Below, in pieces: positions 9,681 through 20,171 of a stretch of 64,000 nt of DNA; position 1 is the stretch's first letter; the number at the start of each line of letters is the position of its first letter. Position numbers and translations under genes: made by a program. The notes under the pieces are model-generated. The model had not been told where the DNA came from. It worked only from the letters and a program-made list of their open reading frames with translations, and did no database searches. Source of the DNA: Candidatus Butyricimonas faecavium. Its GTDB lineage: Bacteria; Bacteroidota; Bacteroidia; Bacteroidales; Marinifilaceae. Location: assembly GCA_944321125.1 (NCBI GenBank), contig CALUKD010000003.1, positions 124,001 through 188,000 of the forward strand, given 5' to 3'.

Positions 9681-9775
9681 GTACGTTGGAAGAGGGAAAG
9701 GATGTGCCTGCGGACAAGGAGGATACTTGCACGGAGAAAGTTCGTAAGGTTGAAGTAAAGAAACACGAGTAAGTA
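9640..9775 (+). pseudogene. Degenerate coding remnant, copy B (right of ribF)
   Basis: A frame MSTLEEGKDVPADKED (from 9680) continues TCTEKVRKVEVKKHE and stops at a TAA around 9773. It aligns without gaps to copy A at 8190-8291 over about 31 codons, with conserved EGKDVP and RKVEVKKH. Weaker similarity extends upstream, but in-frame stops interrupt it (for example a TAA near 9658). It is best read as the C-terminal end of a dead gene of unknown family. Confidence 0.45.
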
Positions 9776-9805
9776 ATATGTTGAAACTATAAATCTAATA
9801 ATATA

Positions 9806-9845
9806 AAAAAGGGATTATCCATACTATTTTGGAAGAATCCCTTTT
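9806..9845 (-). terminator. Terminator of the porin gene
   Basis: Stem AAAAAGGGATTATCC (9806-9820) with GGAAGAATCCCTTTT (9831-9845). On the minus strand the stem is followed by a T run. It lies 39 bases beyond the porin stop. Confidence 0.8.
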
Positions 9846-9883
9846 CCAATTAAAATATATTCGTACACTTCTTGGTGCTGGTT

Positions 9884-11122
9884 TTAGAATCGGTACTGTA
9901 TCATCGTGTTGATACGACTGGCATTACCGTAATCTTTGTTGAAGTCATTTCGACGACCGAACACATACTCTATGGCACAGGAACCGTATTCACTGAAATT
10001 CCAAAATAGATTTGCGGCCGCATATTGCGCGTATTTGTATGATGTTGCGGGCATTCCGTAACGATCAAGGACGCGGGCATAGCTATACATAATATTTGAT
10101 GTCAGCACTTTGCTCCAGTTATGAGAAAATCCGATATAACCACCCCATGCACGAGAAGCTTTTAATCTCCCTTCTGCCGTGGCACTAGGAACGAGGTCAA
10201 GCCCCGAACCGGAAATATCCTGTATGTAGTTAGAAATTCCTTTCCCGTATACCCCTTGGAAACAGAGGGATGTGTTTTCGGCAAATTGCCAGATTCCGCT
10301 CAACGAGGCTCCCCAGCCGGTAACGATTCGGTCTTTATCCTCAATTTCATCCTTATAGTACATATTTCTCAACACGGCTCCCGCTTGCAGGTGGCTCCCG
10401 TTTTTAAAACTGTACTTCACGTTGATCGGTATGTCTGGAATCCGTTGGTTGATGTACTTGGTAAATTCTCCTTCCGTATAAGATGGCTCCACGTACTCCA
10501 ATGCCAAGGATGCTTCTAGCTTGTCTGTAAAATCATACGTGTAACGAATTTGTGGTTGGCGTAGTGCGACCTCGCTGGAGGGGCCTTCCTCGTCTACCGT
10601 GGCCGGTCCTGCGGCAATATCACAGAATGTACTCCATGTCTTACCGATCGTGAATCCCTTAAATTTGATAAAAGCTTGTCTTAAAATCGGGGAACTTTGG
10701 TTTCCCTCGAATTCCATTTCCATGTAAGTAACCAGTCTACCAACATCCGTGTCTCCGACTAATTTGAAGAATAGGCGGGACTGTCCGACAGAAATTCCAT
10801 ACCGTCCCCCGGGTTGGTCTCCTTTGAGAGCGATGGTATTTGTGGTAAAGTAATTGTCATTGGGAACTCCGTTAAAATCGTAAATCCCCTGTACTTGCAC
10901 AAAGCCCCCCACGCCGAAAACGAAGTTTTTATTTTTGTTGAAAAACACGAATCTTGGGGATGCTGGGTCGTTGAATGATAGCGGGAAAGCCTCTTTCATC
11001 ATTTTGTAGAAGTTGTCCGCATCATTTTTTTCTGAAACGGAAGTCACGTTGACTTGCGCTTGTACCCCCGTGTAGAATCCACAAGAGATGGCGATCAACA
11101 ATAGCAATGTCAATTTTTTCAT
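9884..11122 (-). CDS. Outer-membrane porin, DcaP-like
   Basis: 412 aa with a Sec signal peptide (MKKLTLLLLIAISCGF..., cleavage probably after VQAQ near residue 23). A soluble segment of ~40 residues follows, then a beta-barrel that begins FVFGVGGFVQVQGIYDFN (~68-85) and ends in the aromatic C-terminus MIQYRF expected for BAM-inserted proteins. Alternating aromatic/polar strands run throughout. The GGFVQVQ opening and the W/F-rich strands match DcaP-family trimeric porins, which pass small anionic solutes; the substrate here is unknown. Monocistronic, with its own terminator. Confidence 0.75.
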   Translation of the reverse strand: MKKLTLLLLIAISCGFYTGVQAQVNVTSVSEKNDADNFYKMMKEAFPLSFNDPASPRFVFFNKNKNFVFGVGGFVQVQGIYDFNGVPNDNYFTTNTIALKGDQPGGRYGISVGQSRLFFKLVGDTDVGRLVTYMEMEFEGNQSSPILRQAFIKFKGFTIGKTWSTFCDIAAGPATVDEEGPSSEVALRQPQIRYTYDFTDKLEASLALEYVEPSYTEGEFTKYINQRIPDIPINVKYSFKNGSHLQAGAVLRNMYYKDEIEDKDRIVTGWGASLSGIWQFAENTSLCFQGVYGKGISNYIQDISGSGLDLVPSATAEGRLKASRAWGGYIGFSHNWSKVLTSNIMYSYARVLDRYGMPATSYKYAQYAAANLFWNFSEYGSCAIEYVFGRRNDFNKDYGNASRINTMIQYRF

Positions 11123-11203
11123 AGCGTTACAAATTAATTGGTTAATTTAGTAACACTATATACGGGGAAGGAAAAATAAAAGTTAAGGAGATTGCGGATT
11201 TTA

Positions 11204-11271
11204 TGACTCCCGATTCTGTAATAGGATGATTTTTTATCTCGCAATCATAAAAATCACAGAATCGGGAATCA
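11204..11271 (-). terminator. Long inverted repeat after glyS
   Basis: TGACTCCCGATTCTGT (11204-11219) is complementary, with one mismatch, to ACAGAATCGGGAATCA (11256-11271). The 36-base interior can fold further (GATTTTTTAT with ATAAAAATC). It ends 5 bases before the glyS stop and could terminate transcription from the right. Confidence 0.55.
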
Positions 11272-11276
11272 TTTGA

Positions 11277-12833
11277 TTATATTTTGACTTCTTTCAGAAT
11301 TTCCCGAAGATCTGTCTTTTTTCTCAAAATATCATGTAATTGGTCGATAGCCACGCGTTCCTGTTTCATGGTATCCCGGTAACGGATGGTGACAGCGTTA
11401 TCTTCCAGAGTCTGGTGGTCAATGGTGATACAGAACGGTGTTCCGATAGCGTCCTGACGGCGATAGCGTTTACCGATAGAATCTTTTTCATCATACTGGC
11501 ATCTGAAGTCTAATCTCAACAATCTCATGATTTCTTCTGCTTTCTCGGGTAAGCCGTCTTTCTTCACGAGTGGCATCACGGCCAGCTTGATCGGGGCCAA
11601 GGCTGGTGGTAATTTTAATACAACCCGTGAATCTTTGGATCCGTCTTCTTTTATGATTTCTTCTTCCGTGTAAGCGGCAGAAAGGACTTGTAGGAACATT
11701 CGGTCCACACCGATTGACGTTTCTATCACGTAAGGTACGTATGATTCGTTTAACTCCGGATCGAAATATTGTATTTTTTTCCCGGAGAACTCTTGGTGAC
11801 GTTTCAAATCAAAGTCCGTGCGGGAATGGATACCTTCCACCTCTTTAAATCCAAATGGGAAACGGAACTCGATGTCTGTGGCAGCATTTGCGTAATGTGC
11901 TAATTTCTCATGATCATGGAACCGGTATTTTTCTGCCCCGAATCCCAGCGCTTGGTGCCAGCTCATACGGGTCTCCTTCCATTTCTTGAACCAGTCGAGT
12001 TCACTACCGGGACGTACGAAAAATTGCATTTCCATTTGCTCGAATTCGCGCATCCGGAAGATGAATTGACGTGCCACGATCTCGTTACGGAAAGCTTTAC
12101 CGATCTGGGCGATACCGAAAGGAATCTTCATACGTCCGGATTTCTGGACGTTCAAGAAGTTCACGAAAATGCCTTGAGCTGTTTCAGGGCGCAGGTATAT
12201 CTTGCTGGCACCTTCTGCCGTGGATCCCATTTCCGTGGAGAACATCAAGTTGAATTGGCGTACTTCCGTCCAGTTACAGGTTCCGGATATCGGGCAAACA
12301 ATCTTGTTATCAACAATAATCTGGCGAAGTTCAACCAGATCGTTGTCGTTCAATGCCTTTGCCATTCTGTTGGTCAGTTCTTCCTTTTTTCGGATATTTT
12401 CCAGCACTTGTGGGTTTGTCTGGCGATATAATGTTTCGTCGAACTTTTCCCCGAATCTCTTTTTTGCCTTGGCTACCTCCTTTTCAATCTTGTCATCATA
12501 TTTGGCAATATGTTCCTCGATCAGGACGTCTGCCCGGTATCTCTTTTTTGAATCTTTATTATCAATCAACGGGTCGTTGAATGCATCCACGTGTCCGGAA
12601 GCCTTCCAGATTGTCGGATGCATAAAAATGGCAGAATCCAGTCCTACTACATTCTCGTGGAGCAGTACCATAGAGTCCCACCAGTACTTTTTAATATTGT
12701 TTTTCAGTTCGACACCGTATTGCCCGTAATCGTACACGGCTGCCAATCCGTCATATATCTCTGATGACTGGAACACATACCCGTATTCTTTACAGTGTGC
12801 TACCAGCTTTTTAAAAATATCTTCTTGTGCCAT
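11277..12833 (-). CDS. glyS: Glycine--tRNA ligase, single-chain (class II)
   Basis: Charges tRNA-Gly with glycine using ATP. The 518-aa protein has the homodimeric (eukaryote/archaea-like) architecture rather than alpha2-beta2. It starts with the N-terminal core (VAHCKEYGYVFQSSEIYDG). Motif 2 is in FRNEIVARQFIFRMREFEQ (~248-266), motif 3 in ETSIGVDRMFLQVL (~372-385), and the anticodon-binding domain is C-terminal (LDFRCQYDEKDSIGKRYRR). It lies 59 bases downstream of the Na/Pi cotransporter gene on the same strand; cotranscription is possible but the functions are unrelated. Confidence 0.96.
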   Translation of the reverse strand: MAQEDIFKKLVAHCKEYGYVFQSSEIYDGLAAVYDYGQYGVELKNNIKKYWWDSMVLLHENVVGLDSAIFMHPTIWKASGHVDAFNDPLIDNKDSKKRYRADVLIEEHIAKYDDKIEKEVAKAKKRFGEKFDETLYRQTNPQVLENIRKKEELTNRMAKALNDNDLVELRQIIVDNKIVCPISGTCNWTEVRQFNLMFSTEMGSTAEGASKIYLRPETAQGIFVNFLNVQKSGRMKIPFGIAQIGKAFRNEIVARQFIFRMREFEQMEMQFFVRPGSELDWFKKWKETRMSWHQALGFGAEKYRFHDHEKLAHYANAATDIEFRFPFGFKEVEGIHSRTDFDLKRHQEFSGKKIQYFDPELNESYVPYVIETSIGVDRMFLQVLSAAYTEEEIIKEDGSKDSRVVLKLPPALAPIKLAVMPLVKKDGLPEKAEEIMRLLRLDFRCQYDEKDSIGKRYRRQDAIGTPFCITIDHQTLEDNAVTIRYRDTMKQERVAIDQLHDILRKKTDLREILKEVKI

Positions 12834-12892
12834 ATTATATGTTATAAGTTAAAAACTAAAAGTTGAAAGCCGAATATCTCATTTTCAATTCA

Positions 12893-14587
12893 TTAATTGT
12901 CCGCCCCGATTTCCTTGATCGCTTCGGTTACGTTAATTGCATAATCTCCAATTTTCTCGCATTCGAAGAAAATATCACTGTATATAATACCTGTGGCATA
13001 ATCGTATTTCTTTTCTTCTATTGCAGTCAAGTGTTCCTGTTGGAGGATTGTCCGATAATCATTGATCGTTTGTTCGACTTCGTAGGCCTTCTTTGCCTTT
13101 ACTTCCTTGTATTCAATCGTGAGGTTAGTACACATGACCACAAGGGCTTCGTCTACGATAGCCATCATGTGCCGTAGTTTCTCGTCAATGAACTCGGGGA
13201 ATACTATGTTTTGCTCATTACGACGCCCAATAGCTTTGGCAACGTTTAATGACGAGTCTGCAATACTTTCGATCTCCGACACGATCTTGAACATGGCTCT
13301 GAGTCGTTGCGAATTCTCTGTGGATAATTTGGATTCAGATACTTTTGTCATGTAGTCCGCAATTTCAACTTCCACCACGTCGCTCTCGTCCTCTAGTTTA
13401 TCGATTTTATTGAATTTCTTTTCAAATTCCTTCGTGGGAGTGTGTAGGCATTCTACCACTTGTCGGTACATATCCAACGTATTCTTTGCATAGTGAGAAA
13501 TTTCCTGTTTTGCTTGAAATAAGGAGGCATCCGGAGTGGATAGTAACCCGATTTTGATATGTTTCAGTGTAAAGGCATCGTCTGCAGATTCTTTTGATTT
13601 GATGATACGCGTAACGAGTTGTGCGATCACTTTGATAAACCAGATCAGAATGAGTACGTTAGCTACATTGAAGCACGTGTGGAACAATGATAGTGCCACC
13701 GGAACAGCCTCTACGTTATTGAATGGATCTCCGATTCCCAGATAAATACTTAGTTGGGCGACCCATCTTAAAAATAACGGGAATATGGCCAGAACCCACA
13801 TAACACCGAAGAGGTTGAACAGGAAATGAGCGAAAGCCGCTCTTTTAGCTGTCGTGTTAGCAACCATGGCGGCAAGGTTCGCCGTGATAGTGGTTCCGAT
13901 GTTTTCACCCAAAATCATGGAAGCAGCGATGTCGAATCCGATCCAACCGTTGGCACACATGACCAGTGTCAATGCCATCGTGGCGGATGATGATTGAATC
14001 AATATGGTTAGTGCTGTTCCGATAAGCATAAACAGGATATAAGAACCATAGCCTAAATCCGTGTAATTATGTAAGAAATTTAGAATTTCTGGATTTTCCT
14101 GAATGTTCGGCATGTTTTCCTGCAGGAAGTTCAGACCGATAAATAAAAGGCCAAAACCGATAATTAATTCTCCCCAACTCTTGCGCATCCGTTTTGCCGA
14201 GAAAAGTAAGGGAAGGCTCAATCCGATCAAGGGGAGAGAAAGACTTACCATGCTGACTTTAAATCCTAGGATGGAGATAAGCCATGCAGTGAACGTGGTT
14301 CCCACGTTGGCCCCCATAATGACCCCGATAGAACCGATAAGGTCAAGTAAGCCGGCATTAACAAAACTGACAACCATTACGGTCGTGGCTGAAGAACTCT
14401 GGATGATGGTCGTGATTAACAAACCTGTAATCACACCTTTCACGCGATTGGATGTCATTGCGGCAAGGATGGTTCTCATTTTATTACCTGCCACCTTTTG
14501 CAAGGCCTCACTCATCATCTTCATACCGAAGAGAAACACACCCAATGATCCGATCAATTGCAAGAAATCGAGAATCGTGTAATTCAT
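12893..14587 (-). CDS. Na/Pi cotransporter family protein with PhoU domain
   Basis: Inner-membrane sodium-coupled phosphate transporter. Residues 1-~320 hold eight to ten hydrophobic helices with the two inverted Na/Pi repeats, each with a QSSSATT/QSSSATM motif (residues ~63-69 and ~198-204). The C-terminal ~220 residues are a helical PhoU-like domain (LRAMFKIVSEIESIADSSLNVAKAI, then the FFECEKIGDYAINVTEAI region), which probably tunes transport. The 564-aa length is usual for the YjbB/NptA type. A near-consensus -7 box precedes it, directly behind the groL terminator. Confidence 0.92.
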   Translation of the reverse strand: MNYTILDFLQLIGSLGVFLFGMKMMSEALQKVAGNKMRTILAAMTSNRVKGVITGLLITTIIQSSSATTVMVVSFVNAGLLDLIGSIGVIMGANVGTTFTAWLISILGFKVSMVSLSLPLIGLSLPLLFSAKRMRKSWGELIIGFGLLFIGLNFLQENMPNIQENPEILNFLHNYTDLGYGSYILFMLIGTALTILIQSSSATMALTLVMCANGWIGFDIAASMILGENIGTTITANLAAMVANTTAKRAAFAHFLFNLFGVMWVLAIFPLFLRWVAQLSIYLGIGDPFNNVEAVPVALSLFHTCFNVANVLILIWFIKVIAQLVTRIIKSKESADDAFTLKHIKIGLLSTPDASLFQAKQEISHYAKNTLDMYRQVVECLHTPTKEFEKKFNKIDKLEDESDVVEVEIADYMTKVSESKLSTENSQRLRAMFKIVSEIESIADSSLNVAKAIGRRNEQNIVFPEFIDEKLRHMMAIVDEALVVMCTNLTIEYKEVKAKKAYEVEQTINDYRTILQQEHLTAIEEKKYDYATGIIYSDIFFECEKIGDYAINVTEAIKEIGADN

Positions 14588-14624
14588 AAAATCATGTTAT
14601 TGTAATAAGTTGAATTTGCGGTCG

Positions 14625-14632
14625 TAAAGGTA
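14625..14632 (-). promoter_or_regulatory. Probable -7 box for the Na/Pi cotransporter gene
   Basis: Minus strand TACCTTTA matches TAnnTTTG in 7 of 8 positions and lies 38 bases before the ATG, between the groL terminator and the gene. Confidence 0.4.
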
Positions 14633-14643
14633 TATAAAGTAAA

Positions 14644-14673
14644 TAAAAAAAGCCCCGAAAAGGGGCTTTTTTT
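14644..14673 (-). terminator. Terminator of groS-groL
   Basis: AAAAAAGCCCC, a short GAAA loop and GGGGCTTTTTTT form a compact GC-rich hairpin with T runs on both strands. It lies 19 bases beyond the groL stop. Confidence 0.93.
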
Positions 14674-14691
14674 ATCTAAATTCCTCAATGA

Positions 14692-16353
<1,662 letters not shown>

Positions 16354-16401
16354 TTAAATTGAAAATCGATAAAGTGTAATTCATTTTCCAATTTTCAATT
16401 G

Positions 16402-16671
16402 TTATAGAACCACTAGAATATCTGATTGGTTCATCACCAGGTACTTTTTGTCATCGATATTGACTTCAGTTCCTGAGTATTTACCGAATAAAACGGAATC
16501 TCCAACTTTGATTTCCATTGGCTCGTCGTGTTTACCTTTTCCGGTTGCTACTACGATTCCTTTTTGTGGTTTTTCTTTTGCAGAATCAGGAATAATGATA
16601 CCTGATGCGGTTTTAGTTTCTGCCTCTACCGGCTCTACAATGATTTTGTTAAGAACTGTCTTAAGTGCCAT
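16402..16671 (-). CDS. groS: Co-chaperonin GroES (Hsp10)
   Basis: Lid of the GroEL chamber. The 89-aa protein has the family start ([23 protein letters not shown], with the mobile loop at ~17-30) and the closing [13 protein letters not shown]. First gene of the groS-groL pair. The ~150 bases upstream are AT-rich; TAATTTTC (minus strand) is only a weak candidate for a -7 box. Confidence 0.98.
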   Translation of the reverse strand: MALKTVLNKIIVEPVEAETKTASGIIIPDSAKEKPQKGIVVATGKGKHDEPMEIKVGDSVLFGKYSGTEVNIDDKKYLVMNQSDILVVL

Positions 16672-16765
16672 AATTCTTAATATTTAAAAGTTTATTATTA
16701 ATTAATTCTTTCTTTTTAATTGAAAATTACGTTTGGAGAAGAGCATAATTCGTGCCAAACAAAAA

Positions 16766-16794
16766 AATGTCAGTATGACTGACATACTGACATT
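16766..16794 (-). terminator. Terminator of secG
   Basis: Perfect 12-bp stem AATGTCAGTATG / CATACTGACATT around a 5-base loop. On the minus strand the stem runs into TTTTT. It lies 25 bases beyond the secG stop. Confidence 0.9.
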
Positions 16795-16818
16795 TCCTTG
16801 TGCCGATTCTGGGAATCG

Positions 16819-17196
16819 TTATTCTTGTTCTTGTGAAGTCGTGTTATTCTCTTCACTCGTTGTAGTGGTCGTGTTGTTATTGTTTATCGTTCCGAAATCA
16901 GGGATTGCCTGTGTTCCCGGAGCCGCTGTATTAATTTGCTCTTGAATAGCAGATTTTTGTCCGGCTTGTTCACCTCTGGGGAGTACCATGGCAGATACAA
17001 TACATAAAACAAGCATCGCCCCAGCTAATGTCCATGTCGCTTTTTCCAAGAAATCGGTTGTCTTTCTTACACCCATGATTTGGTTTGAAGAAGCAAAGGA
17101 AGAAGATAAACCACCGCCTTTTGAGTTTTGCACCAGTACAATTAATATAAGTAAAGCGCAAACAATAAAGATCAAAATAGAAATAGCTATGTACAT
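16819..17196 (-). CDS. secG: Preprotein translocase subunit SecG
   Basis: Small inner-membrane part of the SecYEG channel. The 125-aa protein has two hydrophobic helices (residues ~3-22 and ~52-72) around the conserved QNSKGGGLSSSFASSNQ and GVRKTTDFLEKATW segments. The polar Thr/Asn-rich tail (NNNNTTTTTSEENN) is longer than in Proteobacteria. It follows the gene at 17199 by 2 bases, as last gene of a sigma-54 activator-lptE-TPR-secG run. Confidence 0.95.
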   Translation of the reverse strand: MYIAISILIFIVCALLILIVLVQNSKGGGLSSSFASSNQIMGVRKTTDFLEKATWTLAGAMLVLCIVSAMVLPRGEQAGQKSAIQEQINTAAPGTQAIPDFGTINNNNTTTTTSEENNTTSQEQE

Positions 17197-17198
17197 AA

Positions 17199-17906
17199 TT
17201 AGTTCTTATTATTATTAATTTTCTCTTTTATTTTTTCAATCTGGATCGCAAAGTAAACACTTTTTTCCGGATATTTCAAACTTAATTTTAGATAAGTTGC
17301 AATGGCTTTGTCATATAGTTGCTGGCGAACATATATTTTTGCCAGAGTTTCCGAGAAAAATTCAGGTTTCTCATCAATGACAGGTTCCGTGACGACTGGA
17401 GTGACCGTATTTCCTTCCGTAATTTTGGGCATGGAGGGTTCTTCTTGGATAAATTTATCAATAAGAGAATCTTTTCGTTCTTCTTTTGTTTTTTTGCGTG
17501 ACAACCATTCATTTGCGATGGCGTCTATTGGCAGGAACTCCTCCTCCGGGAACTCGTTTTCAAGTTGGTAGGACGTGGTTATAGAAACGACTTTCTTTTC
17601 TTCTTCTTTGTCTTCCAGCAATTCGATAGCAACAGGTTCCGACTCGGATACCAGATTCTCGATTTTACTCCCATCCGAAAGATTGTTCAGGAAACGATAA
17701 AATTGTTTATGATTAGGAATGTAAACCGTATTATGCCTTAATTTTTCGGGATAGGCCGAGTGTCCCGAATCGTGTAACATTTTCAGATACACGGTCCGTG
17801 TCGTGGCGAAATAAGGGAATTGTTCTATGAGAAATTCCATGTTTCGGATATCCTCCCCCTCTTTTCGTCCCGAACGTATAATATCAATTAATTCTTCCAG
17901 TTTCAA
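17199..17906 (-). CDS. Hypothetical protein with TPR-like C-terminus
   Basis: 235 aa, no signal peptide, charged. The last ~50 residues (ETLAKIYVRQQLYDKAIATY and then LKLSLKYPEKS) read like one or two tetratricopeptide helices, and the middle is Glu/Lys-rich and probably disordered. The frame begins with TTG at 17904-17906, 3 bases after the lptE stop; the first internal ATG would drop 22 residues (NMEFLIEQF). I prefer TTG because the coding signal (EELIDIIRSGRKEGED) continues to it. It sits between lptE and secG, which suggests an envelope-related role that the sequence does not define. Confidence 0.75.
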   Translation of the reverse strand: MKLEELIDIIRSGRKEGEDIRNMEFLIEQFPYFATTRTVYLKMLHDSGHSAYPEKLRHNTVYIPNHKQFYRFLNNLSDGSKIENLVSESEPVAIELLEDKEEEKKVVSITTSYQLENEFPEEEFLPIDAIANEWLSRKKTKEERKDSLIDKFIQEEPSMPKITEGNTVTPVVTEPVIDEKPEFFSETLAKIYVRQQLYDKAIATYLKLSLKYPEKSVYFAIQIEKIKEKINNNKN

Positions 17907-17909
17907 CGT

Positions 17910-18428
17910 TTACCAGTTTGTTAAGGCCTTGTTATAAATATCTTCGATAATTTTCTCCGTGATTTTCTTTATCAGGTCAGGTTCAATGGCCTCGTAATTT
18001 TCATCAATCCCGTAATCTTCATAATGCGAGAATGACGTGTCAAAATCCGATTTGCCCGATTCATCTTTCGTGTTCGTGAATTTCACCCGGATCGTGATTG
18101 TCAACCGGTTCTTGGCTGCGATTTCATCGGCCGTGATGTCAACCGGGGTTTGTGTGAATCCGGTGATTTGCCCCTCGAAACGAATATCCCCGTCATTATC
18201 AGTTAATTCGGTTAGATTTGTCCTCGAACGTAAATAGCTTTTTAGTGCTTCAGTGAAATCTGCTCCCAAATTTGGGGCAAAAGCGGTTTTATTTGAGAAA
18301 TAATCTACCGAAAATGTTTTTTCTCCATTTTGTAACGATACGCCTGAAAACGAGTAACTAATACTTTGTAGTTTGCATCCGTTAAAGGCTAAAGCCAGTA
18401 ATAATATAGGTATAATTTTTTTGATCAT
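17910..18428 (-). CDS. lptE: LPS-assembly lipoprotein LptE
   Basis: Outer-membrane lipoprotein that plugs and supports LptD during lipopolysaccharide insertion. 172 aa with a short signal peptide and lipobox LAFNGC (Cys18), then SISYSFSGVSL, which fits the LptE start. Residues ~40-75 (VDYFSNKTAFAPNLGADFTE) and the C-terminal helix DLIKKITEKIIEDIYNKAL are typical of Bacteroidota LptE. It sits between the sigma-54 activator and the TPR-like gene on the same strand. Confidence 0.88.
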   Translation of the reverse strand: MIKKIIPILLLALAFNGCKLQSISYSFSGVSLQNGEKTFSVDYFSNKTAFAPNLGADFTEALKSYLRSRTNLTELTDNDGDIRFEGQITGFTQTPVDITADEIAAKNRLTITIRVKFTNTKDESGKSDFDTSFSHYEDYGIDENYEAIEPDLIKKITEKIIEDIYNKALTNW

Positions 18429-18512
18429 GTGTATTTTATCTTGATGTGCACACCGTTCTATTTGTATCAGACAAAGATAATTTTAATTTATAAAATTCTT
18501 CTCTTCGTGTTT

Positions 18513-19745
18513 TCAAATTTCAATATCATACTCTTTTAGTTTTCGGTATAGCGTCCTCTCTGATATTCCGAGGTCCTGTGCGGCCAGTTTTCGTTTGCCG
18601 TGGTTTTTTTCCAAGGCTTTCACGATCATCTCTTTTTCTTTTTCTTCTAGCGAGAGAGATTCTTCTACAACAGCTTCCGTGTCTTCGATATGATTATTTT
18701 TTTCCACGGAGATTGTCTTTTGTGGGGCTTGTCCTAGGAATTCCGATTGCGGGGTTTCATACAAATTCCGGAGAACAATAGATGTTGAAGGTTCCGGTTC
18801 AGGTTTTATCGTGTGTTCTTTTTGCATGATGTCGTACACGAGGTGTTTCAAATCGTTCATGTCTTTTTTCATGTCAAAAAGTATTTTGTACAGGATTTCT
18901 CGTTCCGTGGCGAAGCTATGATCACTTTCCGGGTTAGATGTTAATGCCGGGAGTGTATTATTTTGTGCCGGAAGATACTCTTTTAATCTCAAGGCATCCA
19001 CAGTCCTTTCCTGTTCGAGAATTGAGATTTGTTCCGTGATGTTTTTCAATTCCCGCACGTTCCCCGGCCACCGATAGTTTTCGAGTACTTGCACGGCATC
19101 CTCTGTAAGCCGGATGGGAGGCATACGGTATTTTTCAGCGAAGTCTGCTGCAAATTTTCGGAATAGGAGAGATATATCTTCTTTTCGGTCTCGTAGTGCG
19201 GGAATCGAAATCGGGATCGTGTTTATCCGGTAATAAAGGTCTTCCCTGAACTTCCCGTTTTTGACAGCCGCTGGCAGGTCTACATTTGTGGCAGCAATTA
19301 CCCGTACGTTCGTTTTTTGCACTTTCGATGATCCGACCCGGATAAACTCTCCGGCTTCAAGTACGCGCAACAGTTTTGCCTGCGTGGATAAAGGTAATTC
19401 TCCTACTTCATCTAGGAAAATTGTACCCCCGTCACTAACCTCGAAGTATCCTTTCCGGTCGGCTAATGCTCCTGTAAACGATCCTTTCTCGTGGCCGAAC
19501 AATTCGGAATCAATGGTTCCCTCTGGTATTCCCCCGCAGTTAACAGCGATGTACTGGGCGTGTTTACGGGCACTGAAACTGTGGATAATCCGGGGAAAAA
19601 TCTCTTTTCCCACGCCACTCTCCCCCGTGATAAGTACGGTAAAATCCGTGGGTGCCACTTGTACTGCTTTTTCTATTGCCCGGTTTAACTTGATGTCGTT
19701 ACCGATAATTTCGAAACGCTGTTTAATCGTTCTGATGTCCTCCAT
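18513..19745 (-). CDS. Sigma-54-dependent transcriptional activator (AAA+, Fis-type HTH)
   Basis: Drives open-complex formation by RNA polymerase bound to sigma-54. I start it at the ATG at 19743-19745 (410 aa). The frame is open to an ATG at 19815-19817, but the likely promoter box at 19828-19835 would leave almost no leader there. Walker A is GESGVGKE (41-48), the sigma-54 contact loop is GSFTGA (88-93, a Ser variant of GAFTGA), and Walker B is GTIFLDEVGEL (107-117). A Fis-type helix-turn-helix closes the protein (AAQDLGISERTLYRKLKEY). There is no receiver or other N-terminal sensor domain, so its signal input is unclear. lptE follows 84 bases downstream. Confidence 0.92.
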   Translation of the reverse strand: MEDIRTIKQRFEIIGNDIKLNRAIEKAVQVAPTDFTVLITGESGVGKEIFPRIIHSFSARKHAQYIAVNCGGIPEGTIDSELFGHEKGSFTGALADRKGYFEVSDGGTIFLDEVGELPLSTQAKLLRVLEAGEFIRVGSSKVQKTNVRVIAATNVDLPAAVKNGKFREDLYYRINTIPISIPALRDRKEDISLLFRKFAADFAEKYRMPPIRLTEDAVQVLENYRWPGNVRELKNITEQISILEQERTVDALRLKEYLPAQNNTLPALTSNPESDHSFATEREILYKILFDMKKDMNDLKHLVYDIMQKEHTIKPEPEPSTSIVLRNLYETPQSEFLGQAPQKTISVEKNNHIEDTEAVVEESLSLEEKEKEMIVKALEKNHGKRKLAAQDLGISERTLYRKLKEYDIEI

Positions 19746-19827
19746 GTGATTTAATAATTTATGAATTCTTTGTCGTTGATGTCTGGTGTGGAACGTGAAA
19801 AAGAATCCAATCCTCAATACTCATCTG

Positions 19828-19835
19828 CAAATTTA
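19828..19835 (-). promoter_or_regulatory. -7 promoter box for the sigma-54 activator operon
   Basis: Minus strand TAAATTTG, an exact TAnnTTTG, about 83 bases before the preferred ATG at 19745. Confidence 0.55.
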
Positions 19836-20017
19836 GCAGTTTTAGCTGACAAAATAGCATAATGGTGGAAATAAAATTACCAAGAGTATAGGCTTAGGAC
19901 AGGAGAGAATAAATGAAAAAAATAGATTTGTTTGAATATTAATTTATTTATTTCCAGATAATTATATGGATGATGTGATTTGGGAATTTGTAATTTATTA
20001 TTGTAAAATAAATTCTT

Positions 20018-20025
20018 TATATTTG
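20018..20025 (+). promoter_or_regulatory. -7 promoter box for ECF sigma gene 1
   Basis: TATATTTG followed by C, an exact match to the extended TAnnTTTG(Y). It is about 147 bases before the sigma start, leaving a long leader. It fits the housekeeping consensus, so the sigma gene is probably transcribed constitutively. Confidence 0.55.
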
Positions 20026-20171
20026 CGCAATAAATGAACGTTAAATGATTCTTATTTTATAAATTCTCACCAAATTTGTTATTGACTACAAATCAACGTT
20101 TTATGTTTTATAAATAAATACCTGAAACAGATATTTTCTTGTGTTTTCATCTATTATAAAACGTTCATTTT

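Noticed and set aside
9472-9732. 86-codon minus-strand frame upstream of ribF
   Set aside because: It is antisense to remnant copy B, whose plus-strand frame shows third-position substitution; the minus frame has Ser/Pro-rich shadow composition.
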